From: Klebsiella pneumoniae
Lineage (GTDB): Bacteria; Pseudomonadota; Gammaproteobacteria; Pseudomonadales; UBA5518
Reading direction: 5' to 3'
Assembly (NCBI GenBank): GCA_945862145.1
Contig: CAMAXE010000012.1
Span: forward strand, 54,562-118,561
DNA: 64,000 bases
A model generated the notes under the pieces. That model was not told where the DNA came from. It was given only the letters and a program-made list of their open reading frames with translations, and searched no databases. The position numbers were made by a program, and so were the translations under genes. Below are positions 1-9,252 of the stretch, piece by piece; position 1 is the first letter of the stretch; each line of letters opens with the position of its first letter.

Positions 1-1760
1 CGTGTCTTCGGCAGGCGGCTCACCACAACGCACTGGCGTAGCGAGGCGACCGGGCCGATCCTCTCGCGCACCCGCGCGATCGCCTCGTCGCAGACGGTGG
101 CGTGCTCGCGACACGCGCCAGCCTTCAGCACCAGCAGGCCCACCGGTACCTGGCCCTTGATCGGGTCGGCCACGCCCATCACGGCGCACTCGGCGACATC
201 GGGGTGGCCCGCCAGCACTTCCTCGATGGCCCCGGTGGAGAGCCGGTGCCCTGCCACGTTGATCACATCGTCGGTGCGCGCCATCACGTAGGCATAGCCC
301 TCGGCATCGACGAAGCCGGCGTCGCCCGTCTCGTAGTAACCCGGGAAGCGGCTGAAATACGCGGACACAAAGCGCTCGTCGTTATTCCACAGCGTGGTGA
401 AACCTCCGGGCGGCAGCGGCAGGCGCAGCGCCAGCGAGCCGAGTTCGCCCGCGGCGCGCTCGCGACCCTCGGCGTCGAGTACGGCGAGCGCGTAGCCGGG
501 CACTGGCAGTGCCGGCGAACCCGGTTTCACGGGGAGCAGGGCGATGCCGCGGCAATTCGCGCAGATCGACCAGCCGGTCTCGGTCTGCCACCAGTGATCG
601 ATCACCGGTATGCCGAGGACCTCGGCGGCCCACTCGAGGGTGTCGGGGTCGCAGCGCTCGCCGGCCAGAAACAGTGTCTGCAGGCTGGACACGTCATGCC
701 GCGCGAGGTGCTCGGCGTGCGGATCCTCACGGCGTATGCCGCGGAATGCCGTGGGTGCCGTGAAGAGTGCTTTGACGCGGTGCTCCGCGATCACGCGCCA
801 GAAGGCGCCGGCATCGGGCGTGCCCACCGGCTTGCCCTCGTAGAGGACGGTGGTGCATCCGGCCACCAGCGGGCCGTAGACGATGTAGGAGTGACCCACT
901 ACCCAGCCCACATCAGACGCCGCCCAGAACACCTCGCCTGGTGCGATGTCGTAGATGTTGCGCATCGACCAGGCGAGCGCCACCAGATACCCCCCGGTGT
1001 CGTGCACCACGCCCTTGGGTTGCCCGGTGGTGCCGGAGGTGTAGAGAATGTAGAGCGGATGGTTCGCGTTCACGGGCACGCAGGCGGCAGGCGTTGCCGC
1101 GGCCATGGCCTGCTCCCAGTCGACATCCCGCGGCGATTGCAGCGTGGCTGCCAGTTGTGGACGCTGCAGCACCACGCAGTGCGCTGGCGGCTGTGTGGCC
1201 AGTTCGATGGCTGCATCCAGCAGCGGCTTGTAGGCTACGAGGCGATTGGGCTCGATCCCGCAGGAGGCCGTCAGCACCACCATAGGCGCGGCATCGTCGA
1301 TGCGCACCGCGAGCTCGTTGGCCGCGAAGCCGCCGAAGACCACCGAGTGGATCGCGCCGATCCGCGCGCAGGCGAGCATCGCCATCAGCGCCTCGGGCAC
1401 CATCGGCATGTAGATCAGTACGCGATCGCCGCTGCGCACGCCGAGCCCCCGCAGCACGCCGGCCAGCCGGGCCACCTGGTCGCGGAGCTCCGCGTAACTG
1501 TAGTGGCGCACCGTAGCGGTCACGGGGCTGTCGTAGATCAGCGCGCAGCGCTCACCGTGACCTGCCTCCACGTGCCGGTCGAGGGCGTTGTGGCAGGCGT
1601 TCAGCGTGCCGTCGGGGTACCAGCGGTCAAAGGGCGTGCGCTGCCGGTCGAGGGTTAGAGAGGGAGCCTGGTACCAGTCGAGGAGCCGGGCCTGCTCCGA
1701 CCAGAAACCCGCCGGGTCCGCGAGCGAGCGGCGGTGTTGCTCGAACTGTATCTCTCTCAT
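1..1760 (-). CDS. prpE: Propionyl-CoA synthetase, C-terminus cut by window edge
   Basis: AMP-forming acyl-CoA synthetase that activates propionate (or acetate) with ATP and CoA in the cytoplasm. The 586 visible codons start at ATG 1760 after a CGAGG Shine-Dalgarno. Visible marks are the adenylation P-loop YTSGTTGQPKG, the LACARIGAIHSVVFGGFA block, SDVGWVVGHSYIVY, and WWQTETGW. The N-terminal pattern (FWSEQARLLDW, then CHNALDRH) resembles PrpE more than general AcsA. PrpE is about 630 residues, so only roughly the last 45, carrying the catalytic lysine, lie outside the window. The gene looks intact as far as it goes. Acetyl- or acetoacetyl-CoA synthetase remains possible. Confidence 0.82.
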   Translation of the reverse strand, partial: MREIQFEQHRRSLADPAGFWSEQARLLDWYQAPSLTLDRQRTPFDRWYPDGTLNACHNALDRHVEAGHGERCALIYDSPVTATVRHYSYAELRDQVARLAGVLRGLGVRSGDRVLIYMPMVPEALMAMLACARIGAIHSVVFGGFAANELAVRIDDAAPMVVLTASCGIEPNRLVAYKPLLDAAIELATQPPAHCVVLQRPQLAATLQSPRDVDWEQAMAAATPAACVPVNANHPLYILYTSGTTGQPKGVVHDTGGYLVALAWSMRNIYDIAPGEVFWAASDVGWVVGHSYIVYGPLVAGCTTVLYEGKPVGTPDAGAFWRVIAEHRVKALFTAPTAFRGIRREDPHAEHLARHDVSSLQTLFLAGERCDPDTLEWAAEVLGIPVIDHWWQTETGWSICANCRGIALLPVKPGSPALPVPGYALAVLDAEGRERAAGELGSLALRLPLPPGGFTTLWNNDERFVSAYFSRFPGYYETGDAGFVDAEGYAYVMARTDDVINVAGHRLSTGAIEEVLAGHPDVAECAVMGVADPIKGQVPVGLLVLKAGACREHATVCDEAIARVRERIGPVASLRQCVVVSRLPKT

Positions 1761-1821
1761 GCTGCGGATGCCTCGTGTGTGGCTTTTTTGCGCCAGCCTG
1801 CCACACAAAGCGCGTTTTTGC

Positions 1822-2718
1822 TCATGCCACTCTCCCGCGCCACTTCAGCCGCAGCAGTTGCGCCAGATAGAGCATCACGCCAGCCCAGACGAGCGTGAAG
1901 GCCTCGACCTGACCCGCGTGCAGGGGTTCATGGAACCACAGCACGGCCACCAGCAACTGCACGCTGGGGTTTATGTAAAACAGCAGTCCCAGTGCGACCA
2001 TCGGCAGGCGGCGCGCGGCTTCGATGTAGCCAAGCAGCGGGATCGCCGTAAAGGCGCCCGCCCCCAGCAGTATCGCGTCGACCAGCCGCCCGTTGCTGCC
2101 CAGTCCGGCGCCCTGATGCCAGAGGATCCAGCCGAGCGCAAAGGGCGCCAAGAGCACCGTCTCGATGAAGAGGCCATCCAGCGAATCCACCCGCACCCGT
2201 CGGCGCACCGCACCATAGAGTCCAAAAGACAGCGAGACACCGATCGCCACCAGCGGGAGGTGCCCGAGCGAGGTCGCAAAGACCGCAACACCTGCACCGG
2301 CGAAGCTCACCGACAGCCATTGCATGGGTGTGAGCCGCTCGCCGAATCCCACCAGCCCGATCACTACCGCCACCAGTGGCTGCATGAAATAACCAAGACT
2401 CGCCTCGGCCAAACGATCCTGCCCGAGCGCCCAGATGAACACGCCCCAGTTGAAGGCGACCAGTGCGGCGCTCACCCCGAGCAGCAGCACGCTGCGCGGA
2501 TCCCGCAGCACCCGGAACGCGCCCGCGAGCCGTCCGCGCGCCAGCAGCAGTACTGCGCAGAAGGGCACTGCCCAGAATGCCCTGTGGGCCAGGATGTCGA
2601 TGGCCCCGACTGCCTTCGCCGGCATCCAGTAGAGCGCCGCCAACCCCCACCAGAGATAGGCTGCCGAGCCGGTGATCAGGCCGGTACGATCGAGTCCGGG
2701 CGGGGCGTGTTCTGGCAT
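1822..2718 (-). CDS. rarD: EamA/RarD family transporter
   Basis: Inner-membrane protein of 298 residues in the drug/metabolite transporter superfamily. About ten hydrophobic helices are visible, in two EamA-like halves. The N-terminal AYLWWGLAALYW and the LAHRAFWAVPF segment are typical of RarD. The substrate is unknown; the family name comes from a chloramphenicol-sensitivity phenotype and does not prove drug transport. The gene is tandem with and about 60 bp downstream of prpE's start on the same strand, so it is probably transcribed separately, ahead of prpE. Confidence 0.85.
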   Translation of the reverse strand: MPEHAPPGLDRTGLITGSAAYLWWGLAALYWMPAKAVGAIDILAHRAFWAVPFCAVLLLARGRLAGAFRVLRDPRSVLLLGVSAALVAFNWGVFIWALGQDRLAEASLGYFMQPLVAVVIGLVGFGERLTPMQWLSVSFAGAGVAVFATSLGHLPLVAIGVSLSFGLYGAVRRRVRVDSLDGLFIETVLLAPFALGWILWHQGAGLGSNGRLVDAILLGAGAFTAIPLLGYIEAARRLPMVALGLLFYINPSVQLLVAVLWFHEPLHAGQVEAFTLVWAGVMLYLAQLLRLKWRGRVA

Positions 2719-2841
2719 GGCGACATTGTGCGCGAGGCGGCGCTGCGGCGAAACGGATGTATCGAAGACGGGTCATTGGCTAACTTGCATGGCATCATCC
2801 GTGTCGATTAACTGACACGGCTTTTTGGCGGGAGAGAGCGG

Positions 2842-3669
2842 GTGGAAAGTTTCAGCGGCAAGCACGCGGTGGTTACCGGGGCGGGTTCGGGTATCGGGCG
2901 GGCGCTCGCGATGCAACTGGCTGCGGCGGGCGCACGGGTTGCGCTGTCGGACAAGGACGCCGTGGGTCTCGCCGGCACGCTCGCGCTGCTAGGCACCGGC
3001 GCCGGCCACAAGGCGTATGTGCTGGATGTCACCTCACGCGATGCCGTATTCCGGCATGCCGCCGAGGTGCGGGCGGATTTCGGCGCGGTCGACTACCTCT
3101 TCAACAATGCGGGCGCCACCATCATGGGCAGTTTCGCGCAGTTGTCGATCGAGGAAATCGAGTGGCAGCTCGCGGTGAATCTGTGGGGCGTGATCTACGC
3201 CGCCAAAGCGTTTTTGCCGCAGATGCTTGAGCGCCACGAGGGCTGCATCGTCAATATATCCAGCGTGTTCGGCATGGTCGGCTTCCCGCTGCAAAGCGCG
3301 TACAACATCTCCAAGTTCGGCGTGCGTGGCCTCACCGAGAGCCTGTGGTCTGAACTCGATGGCACCGGCGTGCGTGCCGTCTCGGTGCACCCGGGCGGCA
3401 TCCGCACCGGCATTGCGAAATCCGCGCCCTTTGCGGCGCAGGCGGGCCCTGGCGAGCGCGCGTTGGCGGGGCTCTCCGACCGCATGCTGGTCACTCCGCC
3501 CGAGGACTGCGCCCGCGACATCCTCGCCGGCGTCATCGCGGGCAAACCGCGCATTCTCACCGGCAGCCGGGCGCGTACCCTGTGGTGGCTGTCGCGGTTG
3601 TTTCCGGATTCCTACCCACGCATCCTGCGTCGTTTTGCAGGCCCTAAGTCGCCACGAGGAGGCCAGTGA
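2842..3669 (+). CDS. SDR family oxidoreductase
   Basis: Classical short-chain dehydrogenase/reductase of 275 residues. It has the cofactor motif TGAGSGIG near the N-terminus, NNAG, catalytic Ser in NISSVFG and the YNISK Tyr/Lys pair. It oxidises or reduces an alcohol/ketone with NAD(P); the substrate cannot be read from sequence. The GTG start at 2842 follows a GGGAGAGAG Shine-Dalgarno. Its stop codon overlaps the start of the HerA-like ATPase gene, so the two are translationally coupled. The C-terminal tail (LWWLSRLFPDSYPRIL) is amphipathic and may touch the membrane. Confidence 0.88.
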   Translation: MESFSGKHAVVTGAGSGIGRALAMQLAAAGARVALSDKDAVGLAGTLALLGTGAGHKAYVLDVTSRDAVFRHAAEVRADFGAVDYLFNNAGATIMGSFAQLSIEEIEWQLAVNLWGVIYAAKAFLPQMLERHEGCIVNISSVFGMVGFPLQSAYNISKFGVRGLTESLWSELDGTGVRAVSVHPGGIRTGIAKSAPFAAQAGPGERALAGLSDRMLVTPPEDCARDILAGVIAGKPRILTGSRARTLWWLSRLFPDSYPRILRRFAGPKSPRGGQ

Positions 3670-5165
3670 TGAGTGACGAGGCGCTGCTCATAGGCGGAGG
3701 CTCCGCCCCCTCGCGGTTGCTGCTGCGCTACGCCAACCGTCACGGTCTGATCGCGGGCGCCACGGGCACGGGCAAGACCATTACCGTTCAGGGGCTCGCC
3801 GAAGGTTTTTCCGCCGCCGGCGTTCCGGTGGTGGTGGCGGATGTGAAGGGCGATCTCTCGGGTATCGCCATGCCGGGCAGTGAGAGTGCCCGCATCAGCC
3901 AGCGATGGCAGCAGATCGGTTTGCCAGTGCCGCCCTTCGCTGGCGCGCCGGTACGGATCTGGGATGTGCACGGCGAGAGCGGGGTGGCCCTGCGGCTAAG
4001 CATCTCCGAGCTGGGTCCGCAGATGCTTGCGCGCATGCTGGAATTGAACGAGACGCAGGAGGCGGTGCTCTCGCTGGTGTTCCGTTTCGCGGACGACGAG
4101 GGACTGCTGCTGCTCGATCTCGCGGACCTGGGCACTACCCTCGTGCACCTCGCCGACAACGCAAAAGACATGGGGTCGCGCTACGCGGCATTCTCCAGGC
4201 CCTCGGTGGCGGCCATCCAGCGGCGCTTGCTGCTGCTCGAGGAGGCTGGCGGCACGCGATTTTTCGGTGAGCCGGCGGTGCAACTGGCCGATCTGCTGCA
4301 GCAGGCACCCGATGGCCGCGGCATCGTCAATCTGCTCGATGCGCGCAAGCTCGTGTCGCAGCCGCGGCTCTACAGCAGCTTCCTGCTGTGGCTGCTCTCC
4401 GAGCTCTACGAGACCTTGCCCGAGGTCGGTGACGCCGATCGCCCGAAGATCGCCTTCTTCTTCGATGAGGCACATCTTCTTTTTTCTGACGCGCCGAAGT
4501 CGCTCCGCGAGCGCGTGGAGCAGGTCGTTCGGCTGATCCGCTCGCGCGGGGTGGGGATCTATTTCATCAGCCAGAGTCCTGGCGACATCCCCGACACGGT
4601 GCTCGCGCAGCTCGGCAACCGGATCCAGCACGCGCTGCGGGCCTACACCCCTGGCGAGCAAAAGGCCGTGCGCGTGGCCGCCGACGCCTTCCGGGCGAAT
4701 CCCGCCTTCGAGACGCGCAGCGTGATCGGCGAGCTCGCCGTTGGCGAGGCGCTGGTGTCAACGCTGGATGCCGGGGGCGTGCCCACCATGGTCGAGCGGG
4801 TGCTGGTGCGGCCGCCGTCCTCGCGCATGGGCCCGCTCGCGGATGCCGAGCGCGCCGCGTTGTTGAACGAGGACCTCCTCTACGCGCGTTACCGCGATGC
4901 CCACGATCCGGTTTCGGCGCATGAAGTGCTGAGCCAGCGTGCGGCGGTCGCTGTTGCGCCAGAGCACCCGCGAACGACGTCCACGCCACCGCCGGCGATC
5001 CGCGTGCCGCCTGAGGACGCGCCGGTTTCGCGCCCCGCCCCGCGTGGCCGCCAGCGCGAGAGCGTGGGAGAGGCGCTGGTAAAAAGCGTGGCGCGCGCGG
5101 TGGGTAGCAGCCTCGGACGCAGCATCGTGCGCGGGGTGCTGGGCTCGATCCTGCGCGGGCGCTGA
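3669..5165 (+). CDS. HerA-like / DUF853 P-loop ATPase
   Basis: Protein of 498 residues of the DUF853 family, related to the HerA/VirB4 hexameric ATPases. Walker A GATGTGKT is at residues 30-37, the strand ADVKGDL follows, and Walker B is IAFFFDEAHLLF. ISQSPGDIPD is the usual family sensor region. The C-terminus (about 410-498) is Pro/Arg/Ala-rich and ends in a short Ser/Arg/Gly segment. I chose ATG 3669 over GTG 3666 because it sits about 7 bases from GAGGAGG. The physiological role is unknown; HerA proper acts with NurA in DNA end resection, but no nuclease gene is adjacent. Confidence 0.85.
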   Translation: MSDEALLIGGGSAPSRLLLRYANRHGLIAGATGTGKTITVQGLAEGFSAAGVPVVVADVKGDLSGIAMPGSESARISQRWQQIGLPVPPFAGAPVRIWDVHGESGVALRLSISELGPQMLARMLELNETQEAVLSLVFRFADDEGLLLLDLADLGTTLVHLADNAKDMGSRYAAFSRPSVAAIQRRLLLLEEAGGTRFFGEPAVQLADLLQQAPDGRGIVNLLDARKLVSQPRLYSSFLLWLLSELYETLPEVGDADRPKIAFFFDEAHLLFSDAPKSLRERVEQVVRLIRSRGVGIYFISQSPGDIPDTVLAQLGNRIQHALRAYTPGEQKAVRVAADAFRANPAFETRSVIGELAVGEALVSTLDAGGVPTMVERVLVRPPSSRMGPLADAERAALLNEDLLYARYRDAHDPVSAHEVLSQRAAVAVAPEHPRTTSTPPPAIRVPPEDAPVSRPAPRGRQRESVGEALVKSVARAVGSSLGRSIVRGVLGSILRGR

Positions 5166-5300
5166 TCGGTGCGCTCGCGCGCATCGTATCGCTGTGGTAT
5201 CGCGACTTCCGGTACCTAGTCCCCTGCGCGGGGTAGTGCCCGGGCTGTGGGCCAGCGGATAGGCTTCTTCGCGCTTTCACTGATCTCTGGAGAACCGCAC

Positions 5301-6482
5301 ATGGCATCCTTTGGCTGGGCTTCTTTCGACTGGCAAGACCCTTTCCTGCTGATGCAGGAGCTCTCAGACGAGGAGCGTATGGTCATGCAGACCGCGCGTG
5401 ACTACGCGCAGGCGAAGCTCGCTCCGCGCATCCGCGAGTCCTACCGCAACGAGAGCACCGACCCGGCGATCTTCCGCGAGATGGGCGAACTCGGGCTCCT
5501 CGGTCCCACCATCGACGGCTACGGCTGCCCGGGTGTGAACTACGTGAGCTACGGCTTGATCGCCCGCGAGATCGAGCGCGTGGATTCGGGCTACCGCTCG
5601 ATGTTCAGCGTGCAGTCGAGTCTCGTGATGTATCCCATCTACACCTACGGCACCGAGGAGCAACGCGAGAAATATCTCCCCAAGCTCGCCACTGGCGAGT
5701 GGATCGGCTGTTTCGGTCTCACCGAGCCCGATGCCGGCTCCGATCCCGGCGGTATGCTCACCCGCGCGCGCACCGTCGATGGCGGCTACGTACTGAACGG
5801 CGCCAAGATGTGGATCAGCAACGCACCACTCGCCGATGTGTTTGTGGTCTGGGCCAAGTGCGATGACGACAAGATCCGTGGCTTCGTGCTCGAGAAGGGC
5901 ATGAAAGGCCTCTCGGCACCGAAGATCGAGGGCAAGCTGAGTCTGCGCGCCTCCATCACCGGTCAGATCGTGATGCAGGACGTCGAGGTGCCCGCCACCG
6001 CGTTGCTGCCCAATGTCGAGGGATTGAAAGGCCCCTTCGGCTGCTTGAACAGCGCCCGCTTCGGCATCGCCTGGGGCACGTTGGGCGCGGCCGAGGCCTG
6101 CTGGCACGCAGCGCGCAGCTACACGCTCGAGCGCAAGCAGTTCGGCCGTCCGCTTGCCGCCAACCAGCTCATCCAGAAAAAACTCGCCGACATGCAGACC
6201 GAGATCAGCCTGGCGCTGCTCGGCGTGTTGCAGGCCGCGCGCATGAAAGACCGCGGCCAGCTCTCGCCCGAGCTGATCTCGATGCTGAAGCGCAACTCCT
6301 GCGGCAAGGCGCTCGAGATTGCCCGCGCGGCGCGTGACATGCACGGCGGCAACGGCATTTCCGACGAATACCCCGTGTTCCGTCACATGGTGAACCTCGA
6401 GACGGTGAACACCTACGAGGGCACGCACGATGTGCATGCCCTGATCCTCGGTCGCGCGCAGACCGGCATCGCGGCGTTCTGA
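5301..6482 (+). CDS. gcdH: Glutaryl-CoA dehydrogenase
   Basis: FAD-dependent acyl-CoA dehydrogenase of 393 residues that oxidatively decarboxylates glutaryl-CoA to crotonyl-CoA in lysine, tryptophan or aromatic catabolism. Glu373 in [20 protein letters not shown] fits the family's catalytic base. [20 protein letters not shown] and [13 protein letters not shown] are typical of GcdH rather than of short-chain dehydrogenases. ATG 5301 follows CTGGAG at a normal distance; an upstream in-frame start at 5247 would add 18 residues unlike the family. The stop overlaps the next ATG by one base, and the partner is a CaiB/BaiF CoA-transferase, a typical glutarate pairing. Confidence 0.93.
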   Translation: MASFGWASFDWQDPFLLMQELSDEERMVMQTARDYAQAKLAPRIRESYRNESTDPAIFREMGELGLLGPTIDGYGCPGVNYVSYGLIAREIERVDSGYRSMFSVQSSLVMYPIYTYGTEEQREKYLPKLATGEWIGCFGLTEPDAGSDPGGMLTRARTVDGGYVLNGAKMWISNAPLADVFVVWAKCDDDKIRGFVLEKGMKGLSAPKIEGKLSLRASITGQIVMQDVEVPATALLPNVEGLKGPFGCLNSARFGIAWGTLGAAEACWHAARSYTLERKQFGRPLAANQLIQKKLADMQTEISLALLGVLQAARMKDRGQLSPELISMLKRNSCGKALEIARAARDMHGGNGISDEYPVFRHMVNLETVNTYEGTHDVHALILGRAQTGIAAF

Positions 6483-7627
6483 TGATTGGCGGCGCGCTCG
6501 ACGGATTCCGCATCCTCGATCTGAGCCGCATTCTCGCCGGGCCGTGGGCGACGCAGATCTTTGCCGACATGGGCGCCGAGGTGATCAAGGTGGAGCGCCC
6601 CGGCGAGGGCGATGACACCCGCAGTTGGGGGCCGCCCTGGCTGCAGGACCGCGAGGGCCGCGACACCACCGACGCCGCCTACTACCTCTGCGCCAATCGC
6701 GGCAAGAAATCGATCACCCTCGATATCGCCACGCCCGAAGGTCAGGCGCGGGTGCGCGAACTGGCCTGCGACAGCGATGTGCTGGTCGAGAACTACAAGG
6801 TCGGCGGTCTGGCGAAATACGGCCTCGATTACGCGAGTCTTGCCGCGCTCAATCCGCGCCTCGTCTATTGCTCCATTACCGGATTCGGGCAGACCGGGCC
6901 CTACGCGGGACGCGCGGGTTACGACTTTTTGGTGCAGGGTATGGGTGGGCTGATGAGCCTGACCGGGGACCCCGGCGGTGAGCCGCTCAAGGCGGGCGTG
7001 GCCATCGCCGACATCATGACCGGTCTGTACGCGGCCATCGCGGTGCAGGCGGCGCTGCTCGAGCGCGAGAGGAGCGGCCTTGGGCAGCATATTGATCTCG
7101 CGCTGCTCGATGTGCAGGTGGCCGCGCTTGCCAATCAGGCGATGAATTACCTGGTGGGCGGCAAGGTGCCGGCGCGTTTCGGCAACGCCCACTCGAACGT
7201 CGTGCCCTACCAGGTTTTCCCCGCAGCCGACGGACACCTGATCCTCGCCATCGGCAACGACGCCCAGTTCCGCCGTTTCTGCGAGGTCGCGGGCGTGCCG
7301 GCGATGGGCACGGATCCGCTCTACGCCACCAATGCCGCGCGGATCGGGAACCGCGGCGAACTCTGCGCGCGCATTGCCGCGCTTATGGCAGTACGGAGCA
7401 TGGACGACTGGATCGCCGCGCTGGAGGCCGCCGGCGTGCCCTGCGGCCCCATCAACACGTTGGACCGCGTTTTCCGTGATCCGCAAGTGCTCGCCCGCGG
7501 CATGGTGCAGCACCTCGAGCACCCGCTGGCCGGCGCCGTTCCCACGGTGCGCAACCCGATCCTGTTTTCCCGCAGCCGCATGCGCTTGCATCGGGCGCCA
7601 CCCCTGCTCGGCGAGGACGACGCCTGA
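6482..7627 (+). CDS. CaiB/BaiF CoA-transferase, probably succinyl-CoA:glutarate type
   Basis: Family III CoA-transferase of 381 residues. Asp177 in ADIMTGLYA is the expected catalytic aspartate that forms the aspartyl-CoA thioester. Other family marks are LSRILAGPWATQ near the N-terminus, VIKVERPGEGD, ANRGKKSITLD and YDFLVQGMGGLM. It overlaps gcdH by one base (TGATG), so the likely job is making glutaryl-CoA from glutarate using succinyl-CoA, as in the eukaryotic SUGCT/GcdH pair. That substrate is inferred from context; formyl-CoA- or carnitine-type transferases share the fold. Confidence 0.87.
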   Translation: MIGGALDGFRILDLSRILAGPWATQIFADMGAEVIKVERPGEGDDTRSWGPPWLQDREGRDTTDAAYYLCANRGKKSITLDIATPEGQARVRELACDSDVLVENYKVGGLAKYGLDYASLAALNPRLVYCSITGFGQTGPYAGRAGYDFLVQGMGGLMSLTGDPGGEPLKAGVAIADIMTGLYAAIAVQAALLERERSGLGQHIDLALLDVQVAALANQAMNYLVGGKVPARFGNAHSNVVPYQVFPAADGHLILAIGNDAQFRRFCEVAGVPAMGTDPLYATNAARIGNRGELCARIAALMAVRSMDDWIAALEAAGVPCGPINTLDRVFRDPQVLARGMVQHLEHPLAGAVPTVRNPILFSRSRMRLHRAPPLLGEDDA

Positions 7628-7733
7628 TCGGGGGCCTGAGACCGCGCTGGCCCTGCTTGTGGCGCTCGCCGATCGGCGTGTATCGTCGGGACACGAGGGT
7701 CGTGCTGGCCAGCGGGCCACGAGGAGTGCGCGC

Positions 7734-8621
7734 GTGCACCAGGATCAAGCTGAGGTCATCGGTCTCATCGGCGCCGGCATCATGGGCGCGCCGATGGCGA
7801 TGCGCCTGCTCGATGCGGGCTACGAGTTACTGGTGTGGAACCGTACGCCGGGGCGCTGTGACGCGCTGGTTGCCCAAGGTGCCGAGGAAGTCGAGGACAT
7901 CGCCGACATCGCCGAGCACTGCGACCTCATCCTGCTGTGCCTGGCCGACACCGCTGCTGTTCAGGAGGTGGTGTTCGGGCCCGAGGGGATCGCGGCCTTC
8001 GGTGATGCCGACCAGCTCCTGGTCGATCTCTCCAGCATCGAACCCGGGGCTACGCGGCGCTTTGCACAGGAGTTGCGCCAGGCCACCGGCATGGGCTGGA
8101 TTGATGCCCCGGTATCGGGTGGTCCGGGGAGCGCGGCGGCGGGCACGCTGGCGATCATGGCCGGGGGCAGCGAGGACGACATCGAGCGCGTGCGTCCGGT
8201 GCTCGAGTGTCTTGGCAGCAGCATCACCCGCATGGGCGCCAACGGCGCCGGCCAGCTCGCCAAGGTCTGCCATCAGATGATGAGCTGCGGCAGCGCGATG
8301 CTGCTCGCAGAGATGATCGCGCTGGCCGAGCGTGCCGGGATCGACGCTGAGTTGCTGCCGGCCGCCTTTGCCGGCGGCATCGCCGATTCGCCGCTGCTGC
8401 GGGTGCTGGCGCCGCGCATGGCGGTGCGTCAGTACGAGCCGCTGCTCGCCCGGCTGGCTACCATGCAGAAAGACTTGGATACCGTGCTCTCGGTGGCCTG
8501 CGAGGCCGAGGCGAGCGTGCCTTTCAGCGCGCTCGCGGCGCAACTGCTGCGCCGGCATCGCGCGCGGGTGGGAAACGACATAGACAGCACCAGCATCATC
8601 GAGCTCTTTGCAGCGGAGTGA
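7734..8621 (+). CDS. NAD(P)-dependent 3-hydroxyisobutyrate-dehydrogenase-like enzyme
   Basis: Beta-hydroxyacid dehydrogenase of 295 residues. The N-terminal Rossmann motif is GLIGAGIMGAPMAMRLL, the substrate-binding block is DAPVSGGPGSAAAGTLAIMAGG, and the catalytic lysine lies in GAGQLAKVCHQ. The family includes 3-hydroxyisobutyrate, tartronate-semialdehyde and succinic-semialdehyde reductases; the substrate is not decidable here. GTG 7734 follows GAGGAG; more upstream in-frame codons run back into the CoA-transferase gene and do not resemble the family. It lies 106 bp after the CoA-transferase in the same operon direction. Confidence 0.85.
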   Translation: MHQDQAEVIGLIGAGIMGAPMAMRLLDAGYELLVWNRTPGRCDALVAQGAEEVEDIADIAEHCDLILLCLADTAAVQEVVFGPEGIAAFGDADQLLVDLSSIEPGATRRFAQELRQATGMGWIDAPVSGGPGSAAAGTLAIMAGGSEDDIERVRPVLECLGSSITRMGANGAGQLAKVCHQMMSCGSAMLLAEMIALAERAGIDAELLPAAFAGGIADSPLLRVLAPRMAVRQYEPLLARLATMQKDLDTVLSVACEAEASVPFSALAAQLLRRHRARVGNDIDSTSIIELFAAE

Positions 8622-8634
8622 GGAGGATACGGCG

Positions 8635-9006
8635 ATGGGATCTGCGGAACGGGTGGCGATCCTCGGCGCCAGTGCGGACACGCAGCGCTACGCCTTCAAG
8701 GCCCAGCGTCTGCTCAAAGAGTACGGGCATGCTGTGGTGCCCGTGAGCCCCAAGGCGCAGTGCATCGACGGCGATGCGGTGGTCGATTCCTTGGGAGACA
8801 TCGAGGGCGCGGTGGACACGCTTACGCTGTATGTGCGCCCGGCCATATCCACGCAGTACCGGGATGCCATCCTCGCGCTCGCCCCGCGGCGCGTGATTTT
8901 CAATCCCGGCACTGAGAATCCCCAATTACAGGGCACGCTGCGCGGTGCTGGCATCGACTGCATCGAGGCCTGCACGCTGGTGATGCTGCGCACCGGCACC
9001 TGGTAA
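8635..9006 (+). CDS. CoA-binding (YccU-like) Rossmann protein
   Basis: Small cytoplasmic protein of 123 residues consisting of one CoA-binding Rossmann domain: VAILGASADTQRYAFKA near the N-terminus, VVPVSPKA, then VIFNPGTENP and IDCIEACTLVML at the C-terminus. Relatives of E. coli YccU bind CoA or acyl-CoA; no reaction is established. ATG 8635 follows AGGAGG 9 bases upstream, immediately after the stop of the dehydrogenase gene, and closes the gcdH operon. Confidence 0.85.
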   Translation: MGSAERVAILGASADTQRYAFKAQRLLKEYGHAVVPVSPKAQCIDGDAVVDSLGDIEGAVDTLTLYVRPAISTQYRDAILALAPRRVIFNPGTENPQLQGTLRGAGIDCIEACTLVMLRTGTW

Positions 9007-9034
9007 GGCGCGGCGGAGCGTAGCAGCCCCTGCG

Positions 9035-9237
9035 TGCGCGCCTGCGCAGCAGATGGGAACCGGGGGGGGGGCCGGTAATATCATCCAGCCCTTCGATGAT
9101 GTAGCACTCCCAGGGCGGTCGGCTCATGTCGAGTGCGCGGTGTAGGGGTCCTAAATGCCAAGGCTGCCGATCTGCTGCGGGACCTTGAGGTTCTCGATGT
9201 TGATGAAGGCGACGTCGGTGATCCCGAGCTGACGCAT
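9035..9237 (-). pseudogene. Remnant of a wax ester synthase / diacylglycerol acyltransferase gene
   Basis: Two pieces in the order of a WS/DGAT protein survive. From ATG 9237, 28 codons read MRQLGITDVAFINIEN and then VPQQIGSLGI, the usual N-terminus of this family, followed by a TAG stop at 9153-9151 where a tyrosine is normally found (GSLxIYDP). In another frame, around 9142-9040, lies ALDMSRPPWECYIIEGL and PPPGSHLL, a segment normally about 100 residues further in. The catalytic HHxxxDG motif and the rest of the roughly 450-residue protein are missing. The start is 16 bp after the amidohydrolase stop, so it was once the third gene of that operon. Confidence 0.75.
9062..9071. repeat. Run of ten G
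   Basis: An uninterrupted G10 tract on the + strand. It lies inside the decayed wax ester synthase remnant and encodes the Pro run of PPPGS on the - strand. Confidence 0.9.
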
Positions 9238-9252
9238 GAATCTCACGCAGCG

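Noticed and set aside
102..1658. 518-codon open frame on the + strand
   Set aside because: Antisense to the propionyl-CoA synthetase gene; the translation is Arg/His/Gly-rich without family motifs, while the - strand frame shows clear ligase motifs.
9062..9071. G10 tract as a phase-variation switch
   Set aside because: It lies within a wax ester synthase remnant that already has other inactivating changes, so length change would switch nothing.
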